Below are positions 8,908 to 17,819 of a stretch of DNA of 64,000 bases, piece by piece (position 1 is the first letter of the stretch; every line of letters begins with the position of its first letter). Below the pieces are notes generated by a model that saw only the letters and a list, made by a program, of their open reading frames with translations, was not told where the DNA came from and made no database searches. The DNA comes from Pseudomonadota bacterium (GTDB lineage Bacteria; Pseudomonadota; Alphaproteobacteria; Reyranellales; Reyranellaceae), in the NCBI GenBank assembly GCA_018242505.1, contig JAFEBU010000080.1:1-64000 (forward strand), read 5' to 3'. A program made the translations under genes and the position numbers.

Positions 8908-9786
8908 ATGTTCGCCGGATCGCTCGTCGCATTGATCACCCCGTTCAAGAACGGGTCGGTCGACGAAAAGGGATTCGAAAAGTTCGTGGCCTGGCAGATC
9001 AAGGAGGGTACGGACGGCCTCGTGCCCTGCGGCACGACGGGCGAATCGCCGACGCTGTCCTATGACGAGCACAAGCGCGTCATCGACATCTGCATCCAGA
9101 CCGCCAAGGGCAGCGGTGTGCCGGTGATCGCCGGCACCGGCTCGAATTCGACCGAGGAGGCGATCGATCTCACCAGGCATGCCAAGAATGCGGGCGCCGA
9201 CGCCGCCATGCTGGTGGTGCCCTACTACAACAAGCCGACCCAGGAAGGTCTCTTCCAGCACTTCAAGGCGGTGGCCGAGGCGGTCGACATCCCGATCCTG
9301 CTCTACAACGTTCCGCCGCGCACCGGCGGCGACATGCAGGTCGACACGGTCGTGCGGCTCTCGCAGGTGAAGAACATCGTCGGCATCAAGGATGCGAGCT
9401 ACGACATGGCCCGGCCGACGCTCACCAGGCTTCGCGCAAAGAAGGGTTTCATCCAGCTGTCCGGCGAGGACGCCAGCGCGATCGGCTTCCTGGCGCAAGG
9501 CGGCGACGGCTGCATCTCCGTGACCGCCAACGTGGCGCCGCGGCTCTGCGCCGACATGCATGATGCGTGGAAGGCGCGTGACCTCGACAAGGTCTTCGAA
9601 ATCCAGGACCGGCTGATGCCCCTGCACAAGGCGCTGTTCGTCGAGACCAGCCCGGCACCCGTGAAGTATGCCTGCGAGCTGATCGGTCAGGCGAGCGCCA
9701 GGCTGCGGCTGCCGCTGGTGGAGTGCGGCGACGCCACCAAGAAGCAGGTGCGCGATGCGATGGTGCACGCCGGCCTGATCAACTAG
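8908..9786 (+). CDS. dapA: 4-hydroxy-tetrahydrodipicolinate synthase
   Basis: First committed step of lysine/meso-diaminopimelate synthesis: condenses pyruvate with aspartate semialdehyde in the cytoplasm. Full length at 292 aa. The signature GTTGESPTLS contains the catalytic Thr pair, YYNKPTQEGLFQHF and LYNVPPRTGGDM hold the catalytic Tyr, and IVGIKDASYD holds the Schiff-base lysine. ATG start with an upstream GGAGG-like stretch (AAATCGGAGGAAAGCC). smpB follows 26 bp downstream. The lytic transglycosylase/dapA/smpB neighbourhood recurs in Alphaproteobacteria. Confidence 0.97.
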   Translation: MFAGSLVALITPFKNGSVDEKGFEKFVAWQIKEGTDGLVPCGTTGESPTLSYDEHKRVIDICIQTAKGSGVPVIAGTGSNSTEEAIDLTRHAKNAGADAAMLVVPYYNKPTQEGLFQHFKAVAEAVDIPILLYNVPPRTGGDMQVDTVVRLSQVKNIVGIKDASYDMARPTLTRLRAKKGFIQLSGEDASAIGFLAQGGDGCISVTANVAPRLCADMHDAWKARDLDKVFEIQDRLMPLHKALFVETSPAPVKYACELIGQASARLRLPLVECGDATKKQVRDAMVHAGLIN

Positions 9787-9812
9787 TCGCTCCAGGCGAC
9801 AAGGCAGTTCCC

Positions 9813-10283
9813 TTGGCAAAGAAACCGGAGCTGGGCCGCACCGTCGTGGCCCAGAACCGCAAGGCGCGGTACAACTACTTCATCGAGGAGACATTCGAGG
9901 CCGGCCTGGCGCTCACCGGCACCGAGGTCAAGTCGTTGCGCGGCGGACGCAGCTCGATCGCCGAATCCTACGTCACCGAGCAGGGCGGCGAGGCCTGGCT
10001 GGTCAATGCCGACATCCCCGAATACGCCTCGGGCAACCGCTTCAATCACGAGCGGAAGCGTCCGCGAAAGCTGTTGCTGCATCGCAAGCAGATCAACATG
10101 CTGATCGGCGCCATCCAGCGCGAGGGCCGGACCGTCGTGCCATTGCAGGTCTATTTCAATCCGCGCGGCCGGGCCAAGATCGAGATCGCGCTGGTGACGG
10201 GCAAGCAGGCCCATGACAAGCGCCAGGCGATCAAGGAGCGCGACTGGAAACGCCAACGGGCTCGGTTGCTGAGCCGCGGCTAG
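9813..10283 (+). CDS. smpB: SsrA-binding protein
   Basis: Binds tmRNA and delivers it to stalled ribosomes for trans-translation. The 156-aa product matches the family length, with GRTVVAQNRKARYNYFIEE at the N-terminus, GTEVKSLRGGRSSIAESYV, and a basic C-terminal tail DKRQAIKERDWKRQRARLL. I chose the TTG at 9813, which gives the conserved initial (M)AKKPELG; the open frame extends further upstream into dapA without conservation. It is 26 bp after dapA, so probably cotranscribed. The ssrA gene itself is not seen in this window. Confidence 0.95.
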   Translation: MAKKPELGRTVVAQNRKARYNYFIEETFEAGLALTGTEVKSLRGGRSSIAESYVTEQGGEAWLVNADIPEYASGNRFNHERKRPRKLLLHRKQINMLIGAIQREGRTVVPLQVYFNPRGRAKIEIALVTGKQAHDKRQAIKERDWKRQRARLLSRG

Positions 10284-10300
10284 CCGCAGGGAGCATCGTC

Positions 10301-10981
10301 ATGAGCACCGTCCTGGTTACCGGCGCCGCGCGCGGCCTTGGCCTCGACTTCACCAAGCGATATGCCGCCAGGGGGTGGAAGGTGCTGGCCTGCGCCCGCA
10401 AACCCGATGCGCTGAAGGACATCGAGGGCGACATCCATCCCCACAGTCTCGAGGTCACCGACTACGAGGCGGTCAAGGCGCTTGCCCGGAAGCTTTCGGG
10501 CGAGGCGATCGATGTCCTGATCTGCAATGCCGGCATCGGCGGCAGCCGCGGCGAGGGCGCACAGAGCCTGGGCTCGCTCGATCCCAAGGTGTGGCGAGAG
10601 GTCTTCGAGGTGAACACGCTCGCGCCACTGATGATGGCCGAAGCCTTTGCCGACCATGTGGCGCGTTCGCGGCAGCGCAAGCTGATCGCCATCTCCAGCA
10701 TCCTGGGCAGCATCGCGAACAACAATGGCGGCCGCTATTTCTACCGCGCCAGCAAGAGCGCGCTGAACATGGAATGGAACTGCCTCGCCAGGGACCTCGC
10801 CGGAAAGAACGTGATCTGCGTTGCCCTGCATCCTGGCTGGGTCCAGACCGACATGGGCGGATCGGGCGCACCGCTCACCATCGAGCAGAGCGTTCCCGGG
10901 ATGATCAGGGTGATCGACGGCCTCGAACTGTCGGACAATGGCCGTTATCTGCAATATGACGGTACCGAACTGGCCTGGTGA
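10301..10981 (+). CDS. short-chain dehydrogenase/reductase
   Basis: NAD(P)-dependent SDR of 226 aa. It has the Rossmann signature TGAARGLG at residues 7-14, the NAGIGG strand, the catalytic Ser in IAISSILGS and the YRASK (YxxxK) pair. Related to the csgA/sniffer-like classical SDRs; substrate unknown. It starts 17 bp after smpB and ends 3 bp before the acyl-CoA dehydrogenase, so it may be read with either. Placement before fatty-acid-type genes suggests an acyl-chain or ketone substrate, but this is inference. Confidence 0.88.
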   Translation: MSTVLVTGAARGLGLDFTKRYAARGWKVLACARKPDALKDIEGDIHPHSLEVTDYEAVKALARKLSGEAIDVLICNAGIGGSRGEGAQSLGSLDPKVWREVFEVNTLAPLMMAEAFADHVARSRQRKLIAISSILGSIANNNGGRYFYRASKSALNMEWNCLARDLAGKNVICVALHPGWVQTDMGGSGAPLTIEQSVPGMIRVIDGLELSDNGRYLQYDGTELAW

Positions 10982-10984
10982 CCG

Positions 10985-12121
10985 ATGCTGCTCAGCGAAG
11001 AACAGATCCTGATCCGCGACACCGCCCGCGCCTTTGCGCAGGAGCAGGTGTTGCCTCATGTCCGCGCCTGGGAGGCGGCGGGCGAGATCCCGCGCAGCTT
11101 GCTGGCCGAGATGGGACGGCTCGGCTTCATGGGCATGTGCGTGCCGACCGAGTGGGGCGGCGCCGGCGCCGGCATGGTCTCCTATGTCCTGGCATTGGAG
11201 GAGATCGCGGCGGCGGACGGCGGTCTCTCCACGGTGATGAGCGTCAACAATTCGCCCGACTGCGCAGCGTTGCTCGCCTACGGCTCACCTGAGCAGAAGG
11301 AGAAGTGGCTGAAGCCGATCGCACGCGGCGAGATGCTGGGCGCCTTCTGCCTGACCGAGCCGCAGGCGGGTTCGGACGCCTCGAACCTCAGGACACGCGC
11401 CGAGCGTCGCGGCAACGGCTGGGTGCTGAACGGCGTGAAGCAGTTCATCACTTCCGGCCGCACTGCCGACGTCGCCCTGGTCTTCGCCGTCACCGATCCT
11501 TCCAACACCAAGCGTGGCATCTCGTGCTTCATCGTGCCGACGCGGACGCCGGGCTATCGCGTCGCCTCGGTCGAGAAGAAGCTTGGACAGAAATCGTCCG
11601 ACACCTGCCAGATCGCCTTCGAGAATTGCGAGGTGGGCGCGGACGCGATGCTGGGATCGGAAGGACAGGGCTATCGCATCGCCCTCGCCAATCTCGAGGT
11701 CGGCCGCATCGGCATCGCCGCTCAGGCAGTGGGGATGGCGCGCGCGTCCTTCGAACTGGCGCGCGCCTATGCCGGCGAGCGCGAGGCCTTCGGCACCAAG
11801 ATCGTGAACCACCAGGCGGTGCAGTTCCGTCTCGCCGACATGGCGACCAAGATCGCGGTCGCCCGCCAGATGGTGCTGCATGCCGCATCCCTGCGCGAAG
11901 CCGGCCATCCCTGCCTCACCGAAGCCGCAATGGCCAAGCTCTATGCGTCGGAAATGGCGGAGGAAGTCTGCTCGGCCGCGATCCAGATTCATGGCGGCTA
12001 CGGTTACGTCGCCGACTATCTGGCCGAGAAGATTTGGCGGGATGTGCGCGTTTGCCAGATCTACGAGGGTACCAGCGACGTGCAGCGGATTCTCATCGGA
12101 CGCGGCCTGGCGGCCCTCTGA
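10985..12121 (+). CDS. acyl-CoA dehydrogenase
   Basis: FAD-dependent dehydrogenase of 378 aa introducing an alpha-beta double bond into an acyl-CoA and passing electrons to ETF. Family signatures: GAFCLTEPQAGSDASNL (FAD/substrate site), the QIHGGYGYVADY helix near the C-terminus, and the catalytic-base segment CQIYEGTSDVQRI. The Glu placed in the YEGT motif is the SCAD/MCAD/butyryl-type location, not the isovaleryl-CoA dehydrogenase location, so despite the nearby leucine-degradation genes I would not call it isovaleryl-CoA dehydrogenase. It follows the SDR gene after 3 bp. Confidence 0.93.
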   Translation: MLLSEEQILIRDTARAFAQEQVLPHVRAWEAAGEIPRSLLAEMGRLGFMGMCVPTEWGGAGAGMVSYVLALEEIAAADGGLSTVMSVNNSPDCAALLAYGSPEQKEKWLKPIARGEMLGAFCLTEPQAGSDASNLRTRAERRGNGWVLNGVKQFITSGRTADVALVFAVTDPSNTKRGISCFIVPTRTPGYRVASVEKKLGQKSSDTCQIAFENCEVGADAMLGSEGQGYRIALANLEVGRIGIAAQAVGMARASFELARAYAGEREAFGTKIVNHQAVQFRLADMATKIAVARQMVLHAASLREAGHPCLTEAAMAKLYASEMAEEVCSAAIQIHGGYGYVADYLAEKIWRDVRVCQIYEGTSDVQRILIGRGLAAL

Positions 12122-12218
12122 TTGCGCACGGCTTGTGCATTTGTTGGTCTCATGCAAGACTCATTATTAGTGAAATAAGTGGCGTCATGGGCTGCGAGGA
12201 AGGCCCGGATGGTGGGCG

Positions 12219-13286
12219 GTGCTGATTAGTCTTCGGGCATTAGGATTTGCGGCCATCGTCGCCGCGGCGGCGACAGCAACCCTGGCCCTGGCCGACGAGG
12301 CGAAGCCCTCGGCATCGGGCGGTCGAACCCTGCAGATGCAGACGGCTTTCAACCCCAACCTCCCGGGCGCCGGCGAGGGGGTACGGATCTTCGCCAAGAC
12401 GCTGAAGCACACCTCCGACGGTGCACTCACCGTCAAGATCATCGAGCCCGGCCGCATAGCCCCCACGCGGGAGATGCTAGACGCCATCGTGAATGGCGAT
12501 CTCGAGGCTGCGTTTACCTGGTCAGGCTATGCCGCCGCCAAGGCGCCTGTTCTGGGGCTGTTTGCCACGGTGCCGTTCGGGCCCAATCCCGAGGAAATGA
12601 CCACCTGGATCCTGGAAGGCGACGGCGGCCAATTGCATCACTATGCCTATGACAGGCTGGGCGTGGCGGGCGTTCCCTGCGGCATGCAGGGGCCGAAAGG
12701 CGGCGGCTGGTTCCGCGGCGACCTCGATACGGTGCAGGACGTCAAGGGCCTCCGGCTGCGCTATGGCGATATCGCCGGTTCGGTGATGGAGCGCCTGGGC
12801 GCGACCATCGTCCCGCTTCCGCCCGGCGACTTCTTCTATCAGCTTCAGCAGGGCCACGTGGACGGTGGCGAGATGTCGACGCCGGCCATGGACGCCGCAC
12901 TCGGCTTCGACAAGCTCGGCCTGCCGTACTACTTGCCGGGCTGGCAGCAGCCCTCGGCGGTGCTCGATTTCCTGATGCGCAAGGACAAATGGGAAGCGCT
13001 GCCGAAGGCGCAGCGTGCGCAGATCGAGACCGCCTGCCGGGCCAACATTACGTGGATGCTGAGCCGCTCTGCCCACACCCAGGCACTGGCTCTGGAGAAG
13101 CTGCGCGCGTCGGGCGTCACCATCAGGCAGTGGTCTCCAGAACTGCTCGACGCCTTCCACAAGAACACCGAGGTTGTCCTGAAGGAGAAGGCCGCAGCCG
13201 ATCCGGAGTTTGCGGCGGCCTGGGAGAACCAGAAGAAGTTCATCGCCCAGGGTATGGACTGGCGCTCCTTGTCGCGCCTGCCGTAG
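12219..13286 (+). CDS. TRAP-type substrate-binding protein (DctP family), orphan
   Basis: Periplasmic solute-binding protein of 355 aa from a GTG start, with a Sec signal peptide (LRALGFAAIVAAAATATLALA, cleavage before DEAKPSA). Sequence features fit the DctP fold: QTAFNPNLPGAGEGVRIFAKTL, IIEPGRIAPTREMLDAI, LRYGDIAGSVMERLGAT and a PLPPGDFFYQLQQGHVDGGE ligand-contact region. No DctQ or DctM membrane subunit lies nearby, so it must work with permeases elsewhere or have another role. The upstream 97 bp (12122-12218) is comparatively A/T-rich and likely holds its promoter. mccB follows within 60 bp. The ligand may be a keto or carboxylic acid by analogy. Confidence 0.85.
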   Translation: MLISLRALGFAAIVAAAATATLALADEAKPSASGGRTLQMQTAFNPNLPGAGEGVRIFAKTLKHTSDGALTVKIIEPGRIAPTREMLDAIVNGDLEAAFTWSGYAAAKAPVLGLFATVPFGPNPEEMTTWILEGDGGQLHHYAYDRLGVAGVPCGMQGPKGGGWFRGDLDTVQDVKGLRLRYGDIAGSVMERLGATIVPLPPGDFFYQLQQGHVDGGEMSTPAMDAALGFDKLGLPYYLPGWQQPSAVLDFLMRKDKWEALPKAQRAQIETACRANITWMLSRSAHTQALALEKLRASGVTIRQWSPELLDAFHKNTEVVLKEKAAADPEFAAAWENQKKFIAQGMDWRSLSRLP

Positions 13287-13345
13287 CGGTCGGCGCACGG
13301 CTGGCCTTGCACCGGGCGTTGCGTCCGGGCAGGTTGCCTTTCGCC

Positions 13346-14953
13346 ATGACCGTTCTTTCCTCGCAGATCGACCCACGTTCCGACGGCTTCAAGCGCAATG
13401 CCGAGGCGATGCGCGCGCTGGTCGCCGACCTCAAGAACCGCACTGAGAAAGTGCAGTTGGGCGGTGGCGAGGCTTCCCGCGAACGCCATGTATCGCGCGG
13501 TAAACTCCTGCCGCGAGAGCGGGTGCGGGCACTGCTCGATCCTGGTTCGCCGTTCCTTGAGCTCTCACCGCTTGCCGCCCTGGATATGTACGGCAACGAG
13601 GCGCCGGGGGCGGGGGTCATCACCGGCATCGGCCGGGTGAGCGGCGTCGAATGCGTGATCGTGTGCAACGACGCCACGGTCAAGGGCGGCACCTACTATC
13701 CGATGACGGTGAAGAAGCATCTGCGGGCGCAGGAAGTGGCGATGGAGAACCGCCTGCCGTGCCTCTATCTCGTCGATTCCGGCGGTGCCAACCTGCCGCA
13801 GTGGCCGGACGTGTTTCCCGACAAGACGCATTTCGGTCGGATCTTCTACAACCAGGCCAACATGTCGGCGCAGGGCATCCCGCAGGTCGCCATCGTCATG
13901 GGCTCCTGCACCGCGGGCGGCGCCTATGTGCCGGCGATGAGCGACGACACCATCATCGTGCGCAAACAGGGCACGATCTTCCTGGCTGGCCCGCCACTCG
14001 TGAAGGCGGCGATCGGCGAGGTGGTGAGCGCCGAGGATCTGGGTGGCGCGGACGTCCATGCCCGGACTTCGGGCGTCGCCGACCATTATGCCCACAACGA
14101 TAGCCATGCGCTCGGCATGGCGCGGCGGATCGTGGCCAACCTCAACTGGAGGAAGCAGCCTTCGGTCTCCCTCCTGCCGCCAGCCGAGCCGCGTCTTGCG
14201 TCCGAGGAACTCTACGGCATCGTGCCGCCCGATGGCCGCACGCCGTTCGACATGCGCGAGGTGATTGCCCGCCTGGTCGACGGCAGCGAGTTCGACGAGT
14301 TCAAGCATCTCTACGGCACGACGGTCGTGACCGGATTTGCCCGCATCTGGGGCTATCCGATCGGCATCGTCGCCAACAACGGCATCCTGTTCAACGAATC
14401 GGCGCTGAAGGCGGCGCACTTCGTCGAACTGTGCGGCCAGCGCGGCATTCCATTGCTGTTCCTGCAGAACATCACCGGCTTCATGGTCGGCCGCAAATAC
14501 GAGGCCGGCGGTATTGCCCGTGACGGCGCCAAGATGGTGACTGCTGTCTCGACCGTGGCGGTGCCGAAATTCACGGTGATCGTGGGCGGCAGTTACGGCG
14601 CCGGCAACTACGGCATGTGCGGCCGCGCCTACAGCCCGCGCTTCTTGTGGATGTGGCCGTCGGCGCGCATCTCGGTGATGGGCGGCGAGCAGGCGGCCAG
14701 CGTGCTCGCCACCGTGCGTCGCGACAATATCGAAGCCAAGGGCGGACAGTGGTCGAAGGAAGAAGAGGCGGCCTTCAAGAAGCCGATCCTCGAGCAATAC
14801 GATCGCGAAGGCCATCCCTACTACGCGACGGCGAGGCTGTGGGACGACGGCATCCTCGATCCGGTCGACACCCGCATGGCGCTGGCACTCGGTCTCTCGG
14901 CGGCGATGAACCAGCCGATCGGCCCCAGCAGGTTCGGCGTCTTCCGGATGTGA
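13346..14953 (+). CDS. mccB: methylcrotonyl-CoA carboxylase, carboxyltransferase (beta) subunit
   Basis: Carboxyltransferase half of the biotin enzyme that converts 3-methylcrotonyl-CoA to 3-methylglutaconyl-CoA in leucine catabolism. Length 535 aa from ATG 13346 agrees with the family. Features: VSRGKLLPRERVRALLDPGSPFLEL near the N-terminus, GGTYYPMTVKKHLRAQEVA, GSCTAGGAYVPAMSD and, in the second crotonase-like half, NITGFMVGRKYEAGGIARDGAKM and GAGNYGMCGRAYSPRF. The next genes are an enoyl-CoA hydratase (6-bp gap) and the biotin carboxylase subunit, a classic liu/mcc order. Confidence 0.95.
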   Translation: MTVLSSQIDPRSDGFKRNAEAMRALVADLKNRTEKVQLGGGEASRERHVSRGKLLPRERVRALLDPGSPFLELSPLAALDMYGNEAPGAGVITGIGRVSGVECVIVCNDATVKGGTYYPMTVKKHLRAQEVAMENRLPCLYLVDSGGANLPQWPDVFPDKTHFGRIFYNQANMSAQGIPQVAIVMGSCTAGGAYVPAMSDDTIIVRKQGTIFLAGPPLVKAAIGEVVSAEDLGGADVHARTSGVADHYAHNDSHALGMARRIVANLNWRKQPSVSLLPPAEPRLASEELYGIVPPDGRTPFDMREVIARLVDGSEFDEFKHLYGTTVVTGFARIWGYPIGIVANNGILFNESALKAAHFVELCGQRGIPLLFLQNITGFMVGRKYEAGGIARDGAKMVTAVSTVAVPKFTVIVGGSYGAGNYGMCGRAYSPRFLWMWPSARISVMGGEQAASVLATVRRDNIEAKGGQWSKEEEAAFKKPILEQYDREGHPYYATARLWDDGILDPVDTRMALALGLSAAMNQPIGPSRFGVFRM

Positions 14954-14959
14954 TCGGCG

Positions 14960-15742
14960 ATGGATGCATCCGTTCAGACGACCGTAGAAGACGGCATCGC
15001 CACCCTGACGCTCCGTCGCGGCAAGGAGATGAACTCCCTGGATGCCGCGACGGCACGGGCGATCTGCAACGCGGTCGACGCCTTCGCTTCCGATCCCGCG
15101 GTGCGCGTTCTGGTGCTGGCCGGTGAGGGGCCGGTCTTCTCGGCAGGCGGCGATTTCAATTGGGTGCTGCAGTGGCCGGGCTTCGAGGAAAGTGCGCGGC
15201 AGGCCGGCGCCGAAGCAATGATGGGAGCGGTCCAGGCAATCTACGATTTTCCCAAGCCGTCGATTGCGCGCGTCCACGGCGCGGCGGTCGGTGGCGGCAT
15301 CGGCCTGATGCTGGCGTGCGACTATGCGATCGCCGCATCGACGGCGCGCTTCGGCCTCACCTCGGCGCGCAATGGCCTGTTGGCTGCCATTGCCATCCCG
15401 GTGCTGATCGAGGCGGTAGGACCGCGTGTGGCTCGCCAGCTCCTGATCCATGGCGGGACATTCACGGCTGCCGAGGCCGAGCGTATCGGTCTTGTCGACC
15501 GTGTGCTCGCACCTGATGCGCTCGATGAGGCGGTCACCGTGCTTGCGCGGGAGCTCAAGCTCGGCGCGCCGTCGGTGCAAGCCCTTGTAAAGACTCTCGT
15601 GCCGATGGTCGACGCGCTGGCGCACGATTCCAGAGTGGCGGCCATGCTCAGCCGGCATGTTGCCGATCAATCTGTCACTGCAGAGGCGCTCGAAGGGATG
15701 CAGGCATTCCTGGACAAGCGCCAGCCGAGGTGGGTCGTCTGA
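14960..15742 (+). CDS. enoyl-CoA hydratase, probable methylglutaconyl-CoA hydratase
   Basis: Crotonase-fold protein of 260 aa. It has the first oxyanion-hole region FSAGGDFNWVL and the second HGAAVGGGIGLMLACDYAIA, followed by a FGLTSARNGLLAAIAIP stretch with helix LIEAVGPRVARQLL. Because it lies between the two subunits of methylcrotonyl-CoA carboxylase and overlaps mccA by one base (TGATG at 15740-15744), hydration of 3-methylglutaconyl-CoA to HMG-CoA (liuC role) is the natural reading. The sequence alone only supports the crotonase family. Confidence 0.88.
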   Translation: MDASVQTTVEDGIATLTLRRGKEMNSLDAATARAICNAVDAFASDPAVRVLVLAGEGPVFSAGGDFNWVLQWPGFEESARQAGAEAMMGAVQAIYDFPKPSIARVHGAAVGGGIGLMLACDYAIAASTARFGLTSARNGLLAAIAIPVLIEAVGPRVARQLLIHGGTFTAAEAERIGLVDRVLAPDALDEAVTVLARELKLGAPSVQALVKTLVPMVDALAHDSRVAAMLSRHVADQSVTAEALEGMQAFLDKRQPRWVV

Positions 15743-17754
15743 TGTTTTCCAAGATCCTGATCGCCAATCGTGGCGAGATCGCCTGTCGCGTGATCAAGAC
15801 GGCGCGGCGCCTGGGCATCGCGACGGTGGCGGTGTTCTCCGATGCCGATGCGCAGGCGCGGCATGTCGCACTGGCGGACGAGGCGGTGCATATCGGTCCC
15901 TCGCCGGCGCGCGAGAGCTATCTCCTGGCCGACAGGATCATCGAGGCTGCCAGACGTACCGGCGCGCAGGCGATCCATCCCGGCTACGGGTTTCTGTCGG
16001 AGAACGCAGGCTTCGCCGAGGCGTGTGCCAGGGCGGGCATCGTCTTCATCGGCCCGCCGCCCGCCGCGATTCGCGCCATGGGCTCCAAGAGCGAAGCCAA
16101 GAAGATCATGGAGAAGGCCAAGGTCCCGCTGGTGCCGGGCTACCACGGCGACGACCAGTCGCCCGAGCTCCTGGCCAGGGAAGCCCGGCGCATCGGCTTT
16201 CCGGTGCTGATCAAGGCCTCGGCCGGGGGCGGTGGCAAGGGCATGCGCGTGGTCGAGAGCGCAGCGAAGTTCGCCGAGGCGCTGGCCGGCGCCAGGCGCG
16301 AGGCCAAGGCGGCGTTCGCCGACGATCATGTGCTGGTCGAGAAGTATCTGACGCGGCCGCGCCATATCGAGATCCAGGTCTTCGCCGATACGCACGGCCA
16401 CTGCCTTTCCCTCTTCGAGCGCGACTGCTCGATCCAACGGCGGCATCAGAAGGTGATCGAGGAAGCGCCGGCGCCCAACATGGAGCCGGCGCGGCGCAAG
16501 GCGATGGGCGAGGCGGCGGTCGCGGCGGCCAAGGCGATCGGCTATGTCGGCGCGGGCACCGTCGAGTTCATCGCCGACCAGGACGGCACTTTCTATTTCA
16601 TGGAGATGAACACCCGCCTGCAGGTCGAGCATCCGGTGACCGAGGCGATCACCGGACAGGATCTTGTCGAGTGGCAGCTTGTCGTTGCCGCGGGCGGGAA
16701 GATGCCGCTCGCCCAGGACCAGTTGCGGATCGACGGCCATGCCGTCGAGGTGCGGCTCTATGCCGAGGATCCGGCGCGCAATTTCCTGCCCTCGACGGGC
16801 ACGCTGGTCCATCTGCGCCTGCCGTCCGAAGGGGCGAATGTGCGCGTCGACACCGGCGTACGCGAGGGCGATACGGTGACGCCGTTCTACGATCCGATGA
16901 TCGCCAAGGTGATCGTGCATGATCGCGACCGGAGTTCGGCCCTGCGGCGGATGGCGGGGCTGATGGGCAAGACCGAGGTCGTGGGTGTCGCGACCAATGC
17001 GATGCTCCTGAAGGCGCTCTGCGCGCATCCGGCGTTCGTGGGCGGGGAAGTCGATACCGGCTTCATCGAGCGTCATCGCGACGAGCTGTTCGCCAAGGCC
17101 GGGCCGGCCGGCGACCGCAGCTTCGCAATCGCGACGCTGGCGCGCCTGGTCGAGTGGGGCGAGGCCCCGCCGACGGCCAGCGATCCCTATTCGCCCTGGG
17201 GGGTGCAGAACGGGTTTCGCCTCCTGGGGGAGGGCCATGACGAGGTGCGCTGGAAGGACGGTGAGCGCGAGGTGGCCGTGAAGGCGGTCCATAGACGCGA
17301 TGGCGCGATCGGTCTCGAGCTGCCGGGCGGCACCGTGGCGGCGCATGTCCGGCGCGCCGAGGACGGACGATTGGCGATCCGGCTCGCCGACGAGACCTTC
17401 ACCGCGGCGGTCGTGCGTCGGGCTGCCAGCGACGGCGGCATGGACTATACGCTGTTTGCCGATGGCGCGATGCGCCGCCTGCGGTTGGTCGATCCGATCG
17501 ATGTCACGCAGTACGAGTCGGCTGGATCGGCCGAGGGGTCCATGCGCTCGCCGCTGCCCGGCAAGATCATCGACTTGCGCGTGAAGGCAGGCGATGCCGT
17601 GGCCAAGGGCCAGCCGCTCCTGGTGCTCGAAGCCATGAAGATGGAACATACCCTCGCTGCACCCGCCGACGGCAAGGTCAAGGCCGTGCGTTACGGTATC
17701 GGTGAACAGGTTGCCGAAGGGGCAGAACTGGTCGAGTTCGAAGCCGAGGGCTAA
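15742..17754 (+). CDS. mccA: methylcrotonyl-CoA carboxylase, biotin carboxylase/BCCP (alpha) subunit
   Basis: ATP-dependent biotin carboxylase with C-terminal biotinyl carrier domain, 670 aa. N-terminus MFSKILIANRGEIACRVIKTA is diagnostic. The ATP-grasp region has KASAGGGGKGMRVV and FMEMNTRLQVEHPVTE. The C-terminal carrier has VLEAMKMEHTLAAPADG, whose EAMKM lysine (near residue 632) is biotinylated. It forms the holoenzyme with the mccB product. The ATG at 15742 overlaps the hydratase stop and is preferred over a GTG four codons earlier. Last gene of the operon; the kinase gene starts 65 bp later. Confidence 0.96.
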   Translation: MFSKILIANRGEIACRVIKTARRLGIATVAVFSDADAQARHVALADEAVHIGPSPARESYLLADRIIEAARRTGAQAIHPGYGFLSENAGFAEACARAGIVFIGPPPAAIRAMGSKSEAKKIMEKAKVPLVPGYHGDDQSPELLAREARRIGFPVLIKASAGGGGKGMRVVESAAKFAEALAGARREAKAAFADDHVLVEKYLTRPRHIEIQVFADTHGHCLSLFERDCSIQRRHQKVIEEAPAPNMEPARRKAMGEAAVAAAKAIGYVGAGTVEFIADQDGTFYFMEMNTRLQVEHPVTEAITGQDLVEWQLVVAAGGKMPLAQDQLRIDGHAVEVRLYAEDPARNFLPSTGTLVHLRLPSEGANVRVDTGVREGDTVTPFYDPMIAKVIVHDRDRSSALRRMAGLMGKTEVVGVATNAMLLKALCAHPAFVGGEVDTGFIERHRDELFAKAGPAGDRSFAIATLARLVEWGEAPPTASDPYSPWGVQNGFRLLGEGHDEVRWKDGEREVAVKAVHRRDGAIGLELPGGTVAAHVRRAEDGRLAIRLADETFTAAVVRRAASDGGMDYTLFADGAMRRLRLVDPIDVTQYESAGSAEGSMRSPLPGKIIDLRVKAGDAVAKGQPLLVLEAMKMEHTLAAPADGKVKAVRYGIGEQVAEGAELVEFEAEG

Positions 17755-17819
17755 CCCTCCCGCGACGATTGTTCCCGTTCCTCGCCCGTGGCATTTTCAC
17801 GGTCGCTGAGGATATCTCC

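Noticed and set aside
10985..12121. Isovaleryl-CoA dehydrogenase (liuA)
   Set aside because: The catalytic Glu sits in the YEGT motif typical of SCAD/MCAD enzymes, and the gene is separated from mccB by a TRAP protein gene.
13565..15670. 701-codon minus-strand frame opposite mccB and the hydratase gene
   Set aside because: Runs antisense through two clear genes; the composition (His/Arg/Asp-rich, no family motif) is typical of antisense frames in GC-rich DNA.
15667..17649. 660-codon minus-strand frame opposite mccA
   Set aside because: Antisense shadow of a well-supported biotin carboxylase gene; no independent motif.
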